From positions 13,763,001-13,827,000 of the forward strand of contig NC_079328.1 of NCBI RefSeq assembly GCF_029931775.1: DNA of 64,000 bases. The letters run 5' to 3'. The number at the start of each line of letters is the position of its first letter. The first letter of the stretch is position 1. The notes under the pieces are model-generated. The model saw only the letters and a program-made list of their open reading frames with translations, did no database searches and had not been told where the DNA came from. Positions 53,161-64,000 of this stretch are shown here, piece after piece. The position numbers and the translations under genes were made by a program. Source of the stretch: Euleptes europaea. Its lineage: Eukaryota; Chordata; Lepidosauria; Squamata; Sphaerodactylidae.

Positions 53161-56100
53161 AGGGCAAGCGGAAACAGTAGCACAGAGGCCCTCGGGGCAG
53201 AAACTCAGGCCAAACCCCAGGGGCTGAAGCAGCACCTTTCTTAACAATCTGCCCAGTCTCCATGGAGGACAGATTGGCAGTCCGTGGCAGACAATAACCC
53301 CTCCAGCTCATGTTAGGAAACCTCCTATTGCTTTGCTGTCCCTGAGCACCCTTTGAAAGCACAGACTTATAGCTCTCACCCTATGGGGGGAAAAGGGGGG
53401 AGGCTCAGGGGGTGGTGAGGCTGGCCCCCATCCAAGCCCCCAGGCTTCAAGGGCAGAAATGGCCACTCCATCCTTGTGGATGCTCGGGAACAAAAGTGAA
53501 CCCCGAGAAGCCGAACGGCCTCCACCTCCAAATGTCCTCACAGGAGGAGGATCAAACCCTCTCTGGCAACCCATCAAGTTGAGCTACTGGATGGTGTCTG
53601 CGTTAATAAGAGCCACAGTAAGACCCCTCCCACCCCATGTCTCAGGTTCTCTATTGTCAGTGGAGGAAAAGAAAACAGCGGGACAAGTTAGCCACTTCCT
53701 ACAAGACTCACACAGCCGGAGGGACAACCCGACAGTGATTGGGCTTGCTGCTGCTGCTTTTAAGTACTAAGAAAGGAAACTCCTGACCTCCTCTTGTAGC
53801 TCCTGCTGTGGTGGCAGAAGTGGTCATTTCTTTCGAAGAGGTGGTGGCAGCGTCCTTTCCCCAGCACAGCGGGTGCACCTATCCTGCCCCACAAGCCAGC
53901 CTCGTTCCATGAAGGGGCATTTCCAGAAGGAGCCGGGCCAAGAAAATACGCTGCCTCCTTCCCATGTGCAGGAAGGGCTCTCTCCCCACACCAAAACCAC
54001 CCTCTGTCTGGACCAAAGCAGCAGCAACAAACCTCCGGCAAACCAGGGCAAGCAAAAAGTGTGAGGTTCGGGGGGGGGGGAACTACCCGAGTATTATTCC
54101 TATGGGTGAAAATTAAAGTTGCAAAGGGATGAAACTGACTCAATACAGTAAAATCATTTGTTCCCAGAGAAAATAAGGGCTTTGTGTAGGGACACGGCTG
54201 GTGTGTGCGTGTGTGTGTGTGGGTAAGCCTCCCCCAATCCAGACTGGTGGGGCCAAAGGCAGCCCAAAGGACAGCAGCTCCTCTTCTGCCAGAGAAGCAA
54301 ACAATCCTTTGGAAGATAAGCAGTCGCTTACTATCTTAGCCCTGAGTCTTTCAACTTGGCAATGAAGCTTGGTGCTCACGACTCCAAGACATGGTGGTGG
54401 TGGGGGGCTGGATCCTTCCTAAGATTTGCCGTGTCATGAGGTGAAGAACAGGTAACGAACGTGTGACAATTTGGACCAGGAGAGGCACTGTTTGAAAAGG
54501 GGTGCCCAACTTCAGGTTTTTGCTTCTCTTCCAGCACAACTCTTAAGTGCATTGCTTTGTGGCACCAATGGGCACCCCCTGCCTGGCCCTCTGCCCCCCT
54601 TTCCCCACCTCCTCTCCTTGGAGTTAAAGGGGATCCGAGAGAGGAGAGGGGCTGTTTTGGAACGTGCCATTTCCCCTTTTCAAACATCTTTCCAAGCCAC
54701 TCAATACGGTGACAACACAGTGGCATCCCTTACGTGTTAAGCAGAAAGGTGGCACGATGCGAAATCCGTTCTTCTGCGGAACTTCACAGAGCCACTGGTT
54801 ATGGCAATGTGGGGTCATAAAAAGAGTGGCGTGCCTTGGGCGCAGGCTTGGGGAGTGTAGCCCGGTGTTGGCCTGCCCTTACACAGATGCCCGCCTGGGA
54901 TGTGCTGGGGTAAAGAAGGTGTAACCTTCCCTTGGGGTATGGCTCTGCGACTCCCATCCAGTCCAGTATTGGCATGATGATGTCAGGGAAAAGGCTTGTG
55001 CCCGCACCTCCCTTGGCTTTGCAGTGACAGTGCTAGAAAGTCTGGATAGGATCCAAAGAGTTACTTTAGGCAGACCCCAACTTTAGTGCTAGACTTTTCT
55101 TCCTGGAATGCAAGCGTCCCGCCCCGTCCCAAAATTCATGGCAAATGGGACGCCACTTCTCATGTCCGAGTCCTCCTTGAGCATGCCGGCCTCGCTGCAG
55201 TGTGTGCCTGGCCTTAGCGCCGGGGCACCGACCCTTCCACTCAGGAACAGCAAGGGAAGCAACGACCCCAGCTAGAGCCTCTTGCGCCCCAGACACTCGA
55301 GGCCTTTATATGTGGACGATACGTTCTGGTGGCCATCCAAAACCTGGCGAATATCAGCTTTCTCACGCATGCGCTGACAACACCCCTCACCCCCAGCAAA
55401 GGTCTGGAAAATCCAGACGCCGGCTAGTATTGACAGCCATTCACCAAATCCACCTGAGATTGTCACAGCATGTGCGGGTGAATGTTAATTTTTGCCACAT
55501 TTCAGATAGTCTAACACACACACACACAAATATAACTAATTCTGACAAATTGCGCTAGACCTCAGCATTCTTACATTCATCCAAGTGGCCAAGGAACTAA
55601 AAAAGGCTGCGGCCAGGTTTGTGTGCACGCCCCCCTTCCCTCTTTTTACTCTGTTGCTCAACAATCAAGTCCTTGAACAAATAAGTGGTTCCCAGTAAGG
55701 CCAGGGTTGCCCCGGCAGAAAAGAGAGATGACCCTCCCCAGACCCAGGGTGCTCATGCCAGCATGTTCTCTCAAGACAAGCTACAGGCCTGGCAGATAGC
55801 GCATGACAAACCACACCGTCCTCGACAGACAACGAGGCCACCATTCCGCCATGCGCCTGACGGGGAGGCCCCGGACTCCGTGTGATTTGGGCTGCGTTTC
55901 CACCCGCAGGAATATAGAACAGTATTGTGAAGAGCTGCCAGGAGCTTCCCCCTCCCCAGGGGAGAAAGCCCACCGTGGGAGACCCTGGAAGGGAATGATG
56001 TTGGGGAATGATATGGGAGGATGCAACCTAGTGCAAGGAGAGAATTCCAGGATCATGCATATCTTCCAGGTATTGTCATCTCACATTCACAAAATTTCCT

Positions 56101-57423
56101 TTTAAAAACAAAATCCAATACAAAAATAGATACCTTTGAAAAGTGACCTTTTTAGGTTGAGAGGCTCTGCCTCCCCCGCCGCCACTGCGTGGAGATTTGG
56201 AGGCTATGGTCCCTATGGTATGAGGTACAAGCTGCTGCAGGCGGGGCTGATGGAGCCAGAGGTCTGAGTGGCAGCTTCCAAACCTCACGTGGCAGAGACC
56301 CATGTGAGTTTGCCATAAAACACAAGACTGTACAATTTTTTTTCCAGTGGCAAGTCCCGTGCAAACATTACACAGTGAAGAAGCGCAACACCCCCCCCCC
56401 CCGTTTTGTTCCTTTGGGACCGCAGGGAGCATTTCCCTTGGGGGTGGGAAAGACACCTCCCCATGAGGCCGAGCAGTACAGAAGCATACATTTGATTCCT
56501 CTCGGCTCAACAGCATGCTGAGGTAGGCGTAGCACCTGCCTCCCGTGCAACAAGTCGGCAGTCAGCCTTTACATCTGTACGGGTCGCCACAGTCACAACG
56601 TCGTTTCCACAGCGGCAGGAAGAACTTAAGTCGAAAGGCAGAAATAGCAGCACAGCAGAGCAGCAAAATCATCTTGACACAGAGAGAAGGGACGCGGGAC
56701 CTGATGCAATCCTCAGGCAGAGCCCTGACACCACAGTGATCCAGGAGATGGCAATTTCAGCAGCCAGCAGAGAGCAAGCCAAGGAGATTCCACGAGCACC
56801 GCAGCTGGGGGAAGCAGAAGTCCGGCTCTGTCCTCCGGCATGGCTCCCTCCTATGGAGCACAGCTTGGGGGTGGTGGGGGTGGTCAGGATTCCAGCACAG
56901 CTGGAAGGGAGCCTATTGAGAAGAGGCTGTTGGGGGTCCGGCAGCCCAAAGTAAGAATGGCCAAAAAAAAAGGGGGGGGGAGGAGGAGAAAAGAATCCTG
57001 CTTAAGGCAGTGTGCTGCATTTCGATTTTGGCAACACGCGTTGCAGGGAAACATGTAGCCTGGCAGGGTTCTGGCCTTCAGTCTCCCCTTCTAGGTCTGC
57101 TTTTTTCTCTCAGGATCACTCCCCCCTGGCCTGCAGGGGAGGGGGATCACAAAGCAGCAGGTCTAAGGGCGGTTACAAGCAGGACGCAAGCACGAGGGCT
57201 CTGATTTCGAGAGAGGCGGAAGGCAGGTGGGAAATCCGAGGCAAGCCGCAGAGGATAACCACAGGCTCAAAGACGGCGCAAAAACAGTCGAAGGGAATGA
57301 AGCAGAAGAGATGACCGTGCGCGTCTCTCCCCCTGCCTACAAAAGGAGTCGCAAAGTGATGCAGTGTTGCTTCGATTCCTTGGTCAAATGTGCTGCAGGC
57401 ATGAGTCCGAGCCTGGCACAGCC

Positions 57424-57693
<270 letters not shown>

Positions 57694-57746
57694 TCAGCAT
57701 CCCACCTGGCCCCTGATTCTGCGCCTGAAATTTCTCTACCTTCTTA

Positions 57747-58260
57747 GGCCTTTTATGCATGGCTGTTTCCTTCGCAGCCACCCCTCTGATGACTTTGGGT
57801 CTTTGTTTTGTTTTTAAATTCATTAAGAGAAAATGAGAATATAACAATAAAAGAAAATGGAAATAGAACATTACTAAAATACTCATAATACAAATTCTTG
57901 AAAAGAAACGAAAACCGTGCTGCTAATACAACTAAAATACCCATAACAGTGAACCAAGCAATACTCTTATTTATTTGAAATCTGCATGATTATTACACCA
58001 CTACCTCTCTGCGACTTTGGGTCTTTCTTTGGATTCTGCATGCCGTTTCCGACCGTCAGAGGTCACCTTGCTCTCCCCCTGCGTCCCCCCCCATTTTCAA
58101 ATTCGAGATAAAACAGGTCCCTGAAATGCAGGCAAAATGTGGAGAAACACAGGGGGAGAGCGAGGAGACCTCTGACAGTTGGAAACGGCACGCAGAATCC
58201 AAACACAGACCCAGTCAACGGAGGGGTGACTGCGAGGGAAACAGCCGTGCATAAAAGGCC
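57747..58260. mobile_element. Foldback MITE, copy 2, with an insertion
   Basis: Ends ggccttttatgcatgg and gtgcataaaaggcc. Interior ccgtcagaggtcaccttgct pairs with gaggagacctctgacagttg. Split by an AT-rich insertion at 57805-58012. Confidence 0.75.
57805..58012 (-). mobile_element. AT-rich retroinsertion with 14-bp target duplication
   Basis: gactttgggtcttt at 57791-57804 and 58013-58026. The plus strand starts gttttgtttttaaattcatt, a decayed poly-A on the minus strand. Family unknown; possibly the same as 20721-20869. Confidence 0.65.
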
Positions 58261-58289
58261 CTTATCCACTCTGCTGGAATTACAATCAA

Positions 58290-58614
58290 TAATCAAAGCA
58301 GGAGGAGGAGGAGGAAAAGAGTTAGTTTTTAAATGCCGACTTTCTCTGCCACTTAAGGGAGAATCAAACCGGCTTACAATCACCTCCCCTTCCCCTCCCC
58401 ACAACAGACACCCTGTGAGGTAGGGTGAGGCTGAGTGTGACTTGCCCAAGCTCACCCAGATGGCTGTGTGTGTGTAGGAGCGGGGAAACAAATCCAGTTC
58501 ACCAGATTAGCCTCCGCCTCTCATGTGGAGGAGTGGACAATCAAACCCGGTTCTCCAGATCAGACTCCACTGCTCCAAACCACCGCTCTTAACTACTACA
58601 CCATGCTGGCTCTG
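58290..58614 (-). repeat. SINE-C, full length
   Basis: Reversed; tail aggaggaggaggaaaagagt, head ending ctactacaccatgctggctc. Both head segments are present. Confidence 0.85.
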
Positions 58615-58659
58615 CACCACGCTGGAGAAAGGACAGCAATTTAAAGAAAAGAAGGGTTT

Positions 58660-59095
58660 GGAGAGAAGCATCTATTCGTACGGTGTGTGCGCACACATTT
58701 CTTCCTCCACAGTGTGGATTTTGAATCATGGAGCACTTTTCAGGAGAGAAATTTGTCACAGAGCACTAATTTTCACCTTGCACCTATATACTAAACCGAA
58801 TGACAGTAGTGTTTTTTCTTTCCAATCTCTTCAAGGAGCACTAGGGAGATGTTTCGCGGAGCACCAAGTGCCCCTTGGAGCGCAGTTTGAGAACCTCTGC
58901 TTTGGAGGGTGGACTCTATGGAATTATTCCCTTGGAGAAAACGGATGCTTTGGAGGGTGGACTCTATGGCACTGTAGCCCAATGAGGTCCCTCTCCTCCT
59001 CAGACTCTACCCCCAGATCTCCAGAAGTTTCCCAACCTGGATCTCATAATCCTACCCTCCACCCCCAGTGGTGGCCAGAGGGACCTGGCAACCCT
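58660..59095 (-). mobile_element. hAT-type right end joined to a rearranged M1 element
   Basis: 58660-58902 ends gcgcagtttgagaacctctg, a common hAT terminus. From 58899 a reversed M1-type element follows, in which gctttggagggtggactcta occurs twice (58902 and 58949). It ends gagggacctggcaaccctag. Confidence 0.6.
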
Positions 59096-60102
59096 AGGCC
59101 CCCCTGAGATGGATTCCAGTAAGTACATCTGACCAGCATTCCAGAGGGCTTCCCTGTGTGCTCAATGCCATCGCTGGGGGTGTCCAGAAATGCTCAAACA
59201 CGTCTTAATCGGACTTCACGGCCAGGGGGACAAGAAGAACAGACATAATCCCCAGAAACAGCACTTCCTTTCTCTGTGAACTGGAAACGGACAACAGTGG
59301 TCTAAGAATGTCCCACGGTGCCTGTACAGACCTTCTTAGGCACAAGAACACAACCGATGGCGCTTTCCAGTTACAACTAAAAGAAAAGTTACAGGCACCC
59401 AAACTCATTGGCACAACACTCAGGCAGGACCTTTGGTGAAGCTGTGAAAACCACTCATGGTCCTTGAGATGAACCAGAGCCCAACAGCTCATGTGGGGTT
59501 TGAGGCTGAGCTTCAGAAGCTCAGATTGGAGGAGAAGCCGCAGCAGCCACACACGGTCTATCACAAGCTCCCACAACAGCAGACAGCAACAGAGATGGGC
59601 ATGCCGAAAAAGGTCAGCAACGACAGATGCATTGTCTACGGACAGAGCCACTTCCATACCATGCACAAAAACAGAGACCAGAAGGCATGCAGTGCACGCA
59701 CACTTTTATACTACGGTGTGGCACCATATGCACACACAGTGTCCAGAAAACCTGCTGGCACAGAGAGGTTCAAAGAAAACATTTGTGCTCAGGGAGATGA
59801 GTTGAGGAAGACCGGAGAACAAAGGGGCTACTGGGGCTGCTGACATGGGGTGCTGTAGGTCTGTGGGGAGATCCCCAGGAAGAAAAGGACATATTTTTAG
59901 CACATCTGGCAAAAGACCCTTTCTCTGCATCAGAAACACACGCTTCACCAACATGCATTGGGCACATAAACTGTAAGTCTAACTGTGAAACACCCTCTGC
60001 CCTCACACCAGCGCCTGCGGACCGTGTTCTGCAAGAACCATCTCTCCCTTTGAATGGGGGAGACACAGGTCTGCTCTTCGAGTGCTGTCTCCTGAAGTTG
60101 TA

Positions 60103-60320
60103 CCTCACCATGCCTTATACTGAATCAGACTTCTGGTCTATCAAGGTCAGTATTGTCTACAGCGGCTCAGGCAGAGGTCCTGCTTATCACCTGATACCTG
60201 ATCCTTCTACCTGGAGATGCCAGGGATTGAACCTGGGACCTTCTGAATGCCAACCAGAAGCTCTACTACTACTGAACCACAGCACTTCTCTTCACATACC
60301 TCCTGACCACACTGACTCAC
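60103..60320 (-). repeat. SINE-Q
   Basis: Reversed; ccttatactgaatcagactt at the left (the 3' end) and gggattgaacctgggacctt (B box) near the right. Confidence 0.8.
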
Positions 60321-60546
60321 TCCTTGAAGATCTAAGGGAGAAGTCCTCACTCTCAACCTGTGATGCTGATGGTGCCCTATATTGCAGGGCCTCCTCCTTC
60401 TAAGCCCCTCTTGTTTGCAGACCAAGGTTTCGGCATAGGGAAGTGGCTCTTAGACTGTAGGCCAGGACCCAAAAGCAGACTGCCTCGAAGGCAGGTCTTG
60501 AGGGCAGGAGGAGGAACAGGGTTAGGTGGGAGAGGAGGCCCTGAGG

Positions 60547-60909
60547 CAGGGGTCCCCAATCTTTTTGAACTTATGAGCACCTTTGGAATTCTGGCACAGG
60601 TTGGTAGGCGCAACCGCAAAATGGCTGCCACAAGAGGTGGAGCCAACCCGAGGGGTGATGTAGGAGGTGGAGCCACCCACAGAGGAAGCCCAAGTGCAGG
60701 GGGAAAGGGGCATAATTTTAAAATGTACTGGAAAAGAGCAGAGAGAATAAAATCAACACTGTGGTGGCAGCAGCTGCCACTGAAACAACATTAGTTTAAT
60801 TTGCCCAGCCCAGCGGATTGCCAGTGGCCAATCAAAAGCCCCGTTGGGCTTTAACAACACTTGGTGGGGCCAAGAAAGGTGCCCACGGGCACCACATTGG
60901 GGACCTCTG
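60547..60909. mobile_element. M3 hAT element, 363 bp, complete
   Basis: TIRs CAGGGGTCCCCAAT and attggggacctctg. Flanks ccctgagg (60539-60546) and ctctaagg (60910-60917) match at 6 of 8. Interior tggaattctggcacaggttg and aacacttggtggggcc match other M3 copies. Confidence 0.85.
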
Positions 60910-61278
60910 CTCTAAGGCAAATTCGGGCTTGCCTCTGAATAAGGCGCAAAATGGCCATGAAACACAGCTGGCTGCTCAGTAATGCCGTTGAGTTATAAGT
61001 AATAACCCGAAAACAAAATATAACATTTTTCAATGTTAACTGATGTGAGATTGTTACACTTCATGCTGGGAAAGTGGAAAGTGGCGTAGAGTTATTATAC
61101 AAGTGGGGCCCGAGAACTATCATTATAGAAGCGGGTCCTGCTTCAAAAAGTGTGAGAACTGTCGCCTTAGTGTTAAACCACGTGTATCACATGGAGCCCT
61201 GTGTAAAATGAAGGTGTTTGGACATTTGTCATTAATTATTATGATTATTAAAGGAAAAGCTGCCAGAGGCTCCAATCA

Positions 61279-61521
61279 GAAGAAGATTTGTTTTTTATAT
61301 GCCGAGTTTCTCTACCTTTTAAGGAGACTCAAACCGGCTTACAATCGCCTTCCCTTCCTCTCCCCACAACAGACACCTTGTGAGGCAGGTGGAGCTGAGA
61401 GAACTCTAAGAGAGCTGTGACTAGCCCAAAGTCACCCAGCTGGCTTCACGTGGAGGAGTGGGGAATCAAACCCGGTTCTCCAGATTAGAGTCCACCACTC
61501 TTAACCCCTACACCATGCTGG
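61279..61521 (-). repeat. SINE-C
   Basis: Reversed; tail agaagaagatttgttttt, head ending cttaacccctacaccatgct. Confidence 0.85.
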
Positions 61522-62377
61522 AAGAAGGGCAAGTATAGAGGCCAAGATCATTTCCCTCCTGCCAGGCAGTGTTCCTCTCCAAATCACACACCCCCAGGTT
61601 GATTTTCTCCCCATGGGAAGCAGGTACAGCTCTCTGAGCCAACAGATAAGCAGCTTGGATGATTGAGAGAGGGGAAAATATCTGAGGGAAAAGGGCATTT
61701 CAACCCCTTACCCCAATCTGTCTGCTCCTGACTGCAGCCTCTAGAATGGTTTTCATCATAAAGAAACATTTGGTGTTGTAAGAAAGCTGCCCAGAACTCC
61801 ACATTACAATGGGTTGGGTCCCACAGATCCATTCCACCAGCGGAGGTGACTTTCCTGTGGCGAAGGAGCCTTCCCCACACAAGACGCAAGCTTCTGCTGT
61901 TGGAATGGATCTGTAGGAACCAATCCAACGGTTAGCTGGGCTTGCACAATTCATCTTCCATGGGAGTTCTTCACCCTCGCCCCCAAATCTGCAAGCTGTC
62001 TTAATAACCTTGACCCCCTACAAACCCACCCCGTTCTTGAAAAGCAATCTTTCAGGAGGGCTTTTGGTCAGCTAGTTTGCAGAGCTGGGTGGTGGGGAGG
62101 GGGAAGAGGGACAGGACGGTAAATAAGCAATTAGGAGCAAATGGAAGTGTCAGCTGAACAGACCGCCTGGGTGACGGATCACTTTGGCACCGGAGCCAGA
62201 AACACAGCACATGCCAGCCAGGAGGGATGGGAAGGAGGAGAGAGACGGCCAGAGGTCAGCCTCGGCCCAACAGAAGGAGGAGGACTGACCCAAACACGAC
62301 AGGCCAGGCCCTCACAGAGGCCAGAAATGAACCCGGACCACATTTGAGAGTCGGGAGTGGAAACAGTGCCCAGGACA

Positions 62378-62480
62378 AGGTGTCCTTAAAAGTTCCAGGT
62401 AGCCATGTTGGCCCACAGAAAATCCCCAAACACAAAAGCCATGGAATACCCTTCATTGGGACCAACCAAAACATTCATCT
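62378..62480. repeat. Family K-like fragment
   Basis: ccttaaaagttccaggtagc and catgttggcccacagaaaat resemble the family K pattern. Weak. Confidence 0.35.
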
Positions 62481-62760
62481 AAGGCGCGCCCCCTTTGTCC
62501 CCACCTCCTAGACTTTGAAGGGACCTCCACGTTCTGTTTGGCGTTCAGCGATGTATAATTAGCCGCTGGCCTGGAGGCTGCCATGGCTTCACCTTCTTCC
62601 TCCCAGTAGGCCAAAGGTACAGACTGGTATCAGCCCCACCCAGGAAGGATGCAGGCAAAAGACCTTCAACATCATGGGCTGAATCGCACACCCTCCCCCC
62701 TAAAAAACCCATCCTGCTGAAGAGTTCTGGAGACCCTGAGAGCTTGTGCATGCTTTCTTG

Positions 62761-63040
62761 AGCCTTTTATGCAGGGATGTCTCCCCGTCGTCACTCCCGC
62801 CGACTGCTTCAGGGCTTGATTATGCATACCTTTTCCACCCGTCAGAGGTCGCCTTGCTCTCCCTGCGCATTTTGCCCGCATTTTCCAGATTCTGGCTAAA
62901 ACAGCATCTGGGAAATGCGGGCAAAATGCGCAGGGAGAGCGAGGTGACCTCTGATGGGCGGAAAAGGCATGTATAATCAAAAGGAAGCCCTGAAGCAGTC
63001 GGTGGGGTGAGTGCGGGGAAACATCTCTGCATAAAAGGCC
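62761..63040. mobile_element. Foldback MITE, copy 3
   Basis: About 280 bp. gagccttttatgcagggatg pairs with tctctgcataaaaggcc, and gctctccctgcgcattttgc pairs with gcaaaatgcgcagggagagc, leaving a loop of about 20 bases. TTG lies on both sides as a possible 3-bp duplication. Confidence 0.8.
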
Positions 63041-64000
63041 TTGGTCATTTTGGCTGGTCTTAACAAAAGTTATATATGTGGCTTTTGTTTCTCAATGCAC
63101 CCAATGTTACTCATGTGGAAGGCCCCTGGCAATAGGGACAGTGTGGAACCCCGAAACTGAGGCTGCCTGTGACAATCTCTCCTCTTCCAATCCTCCCTGC
63201 CTACAGCACACAAGTGGGGGAATGGTGGTGGTGGGTTTTTTGAGGAACATGAACATGCCCACAGATTACCCGCTCAGATGCATCCTTCACCACCTCGCAA
63301 AGGGACAGGAGAGAGCTAGCTGCAAGGAAATAAAAGCGGCGCCTGTCAGATTACTCACAGAGAATGCTTGGAAGCAACCCCCCGCCCCCGGCCAAGAGAT
63401 CCGAGCCGAGGCAGCAGGAAACACTTTTGCGCACAGTGACGGAGCCATCTGTATAAACTGGGCCTTTGACCCTTGAGCTCGAGGAGAAGGAGGGGGGGGG
63501 GACACATCTCTTCAGATCCGGCTTCTGCATCCAACAGTCATAAATAAAAGTGAGAGGACAAAGAAACTCGAGAATCCCACAATACAATAGAGGAACAACG
63601 GGCAAAGCATGCACAGAAAGGGGTGACTCAGTCGTTTTCCTCCTGGAACAAAGCCAGCGGGAGTGACAAGAAAGCGAAAGAACCAGTTTCTGTGCAGCCA
63701 CACTGGAAAGACCTCTCGGGATTTGTTCTCGCTGAAGAGGTCTCGCTGTGGCTGGCCATGGACTGCGGGCGGAAGGCTCTGAGCAGCGCGAGGGGAGGCG
63801 GGCAATGGGGACCTCTTTCCTGCACATTGTACCCCGTGTGGATTGCCTTCCTCCTCTTTCTTTTTAATCAGCTGGCAAAAGCACACATAGATGCAGAATC
63901 TTTTCAAGAGCCAGCTGACATCAGAGCTCAATACCCCAACGTTAGGATTTTCTCTCTCTCATAAACTGAAATACAGAAAACCCTCACAAAATGCAGTACT

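Larger units (their letters stand above)
52865..57423 (-). other. Likely 3' UTR of DIAPH1
   Basis: About 4.5 kb after the DIAPH1 stop codon, free of the SINE and hAT copies that fill both neighbours. It ends near an AATAAA on the minus strand at 52884-52889. The absence of repeats argues that it is transcribed and constrained, though no transcript evidence is available. It contains a diverged tandem duplication at 52935-53160. If an earlier poly(A) site is used, part of this would be intergenic. Confidence 0.55.

Noticed and set aside
59457-59843. 128-codon plus-strand frame in the DIAPH1 intron
   Set aside because: No recognised domain, no other support, and a long minus-strand frame overlaps it.

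Overview
The window is vertebrate genomic DNA, almost certainly from a squamate reptile (lizard, gecko or snake). The evidence is BovB (RTE) LINE 3' ends, SINEs that share the BovB tail (Sauria-SINE type), two CR1 3'-end groups, abundant Penelope-like elements and very many short hAT elements. I cannot fix the species from sequence alone.

Only two host genes are present, and they point at each other. At the left is the last constant exon of the protocadherin-gamma cluster (plus strand, 4900-5153) with a 3' UTR of about 2.6 kb ending at an AATAAA at 7771-7776; 1-4899 is the intron before it. At the right is the last coding exon of DIAPH1 (minus strand, 57424-57589), followed by an apparent 3' UTR of about 4.5 kb running down to an AATAAA at 52884-52889; 57590-64000 is DIAPH1 intron. 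This tail-to-tail PCDHG/DIAPH1 order is the order known in mammals, so the locus is syntenic.

The roughly 45 kb between the two 3' ends (about 7.8-52.9 kb) holds no convincing host gene. It is a layered deposit of transposable elements. I name the families as follows. M1: a roughly 200-bp hAT miniature element with TIR TAGGGTTGCCA and 8-bp target duplications, about 30 copies or fragments. M2-M5: other hAT-type elements. SINE-C: tRNA-headed with a CTT tail. SINE-S: Sauria-like. SINE-5S: 5S-rRNA head with a BovB tail. SINE-Q, SINE-A and SINE-L: other tRNA-headed SINEs. CR1-A and CR1-B: two CR1 3'-end groups. There are also BovB copies, a long foldback MITE and about ten Penelope-like element (PLE) pieces.

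The most interesting signal is in the PLE pieces. Six carry hammerhead-ribozyme-like motifs, several with helix I pairings that differ in sequence but keep pairing and with a palindromic helix III. Most of the PLE insertions lie inside M1 elements, mainly near their ends, which suggests a target preference. Several nests are three or four layers deep and can be ordered by their target-site duplications.
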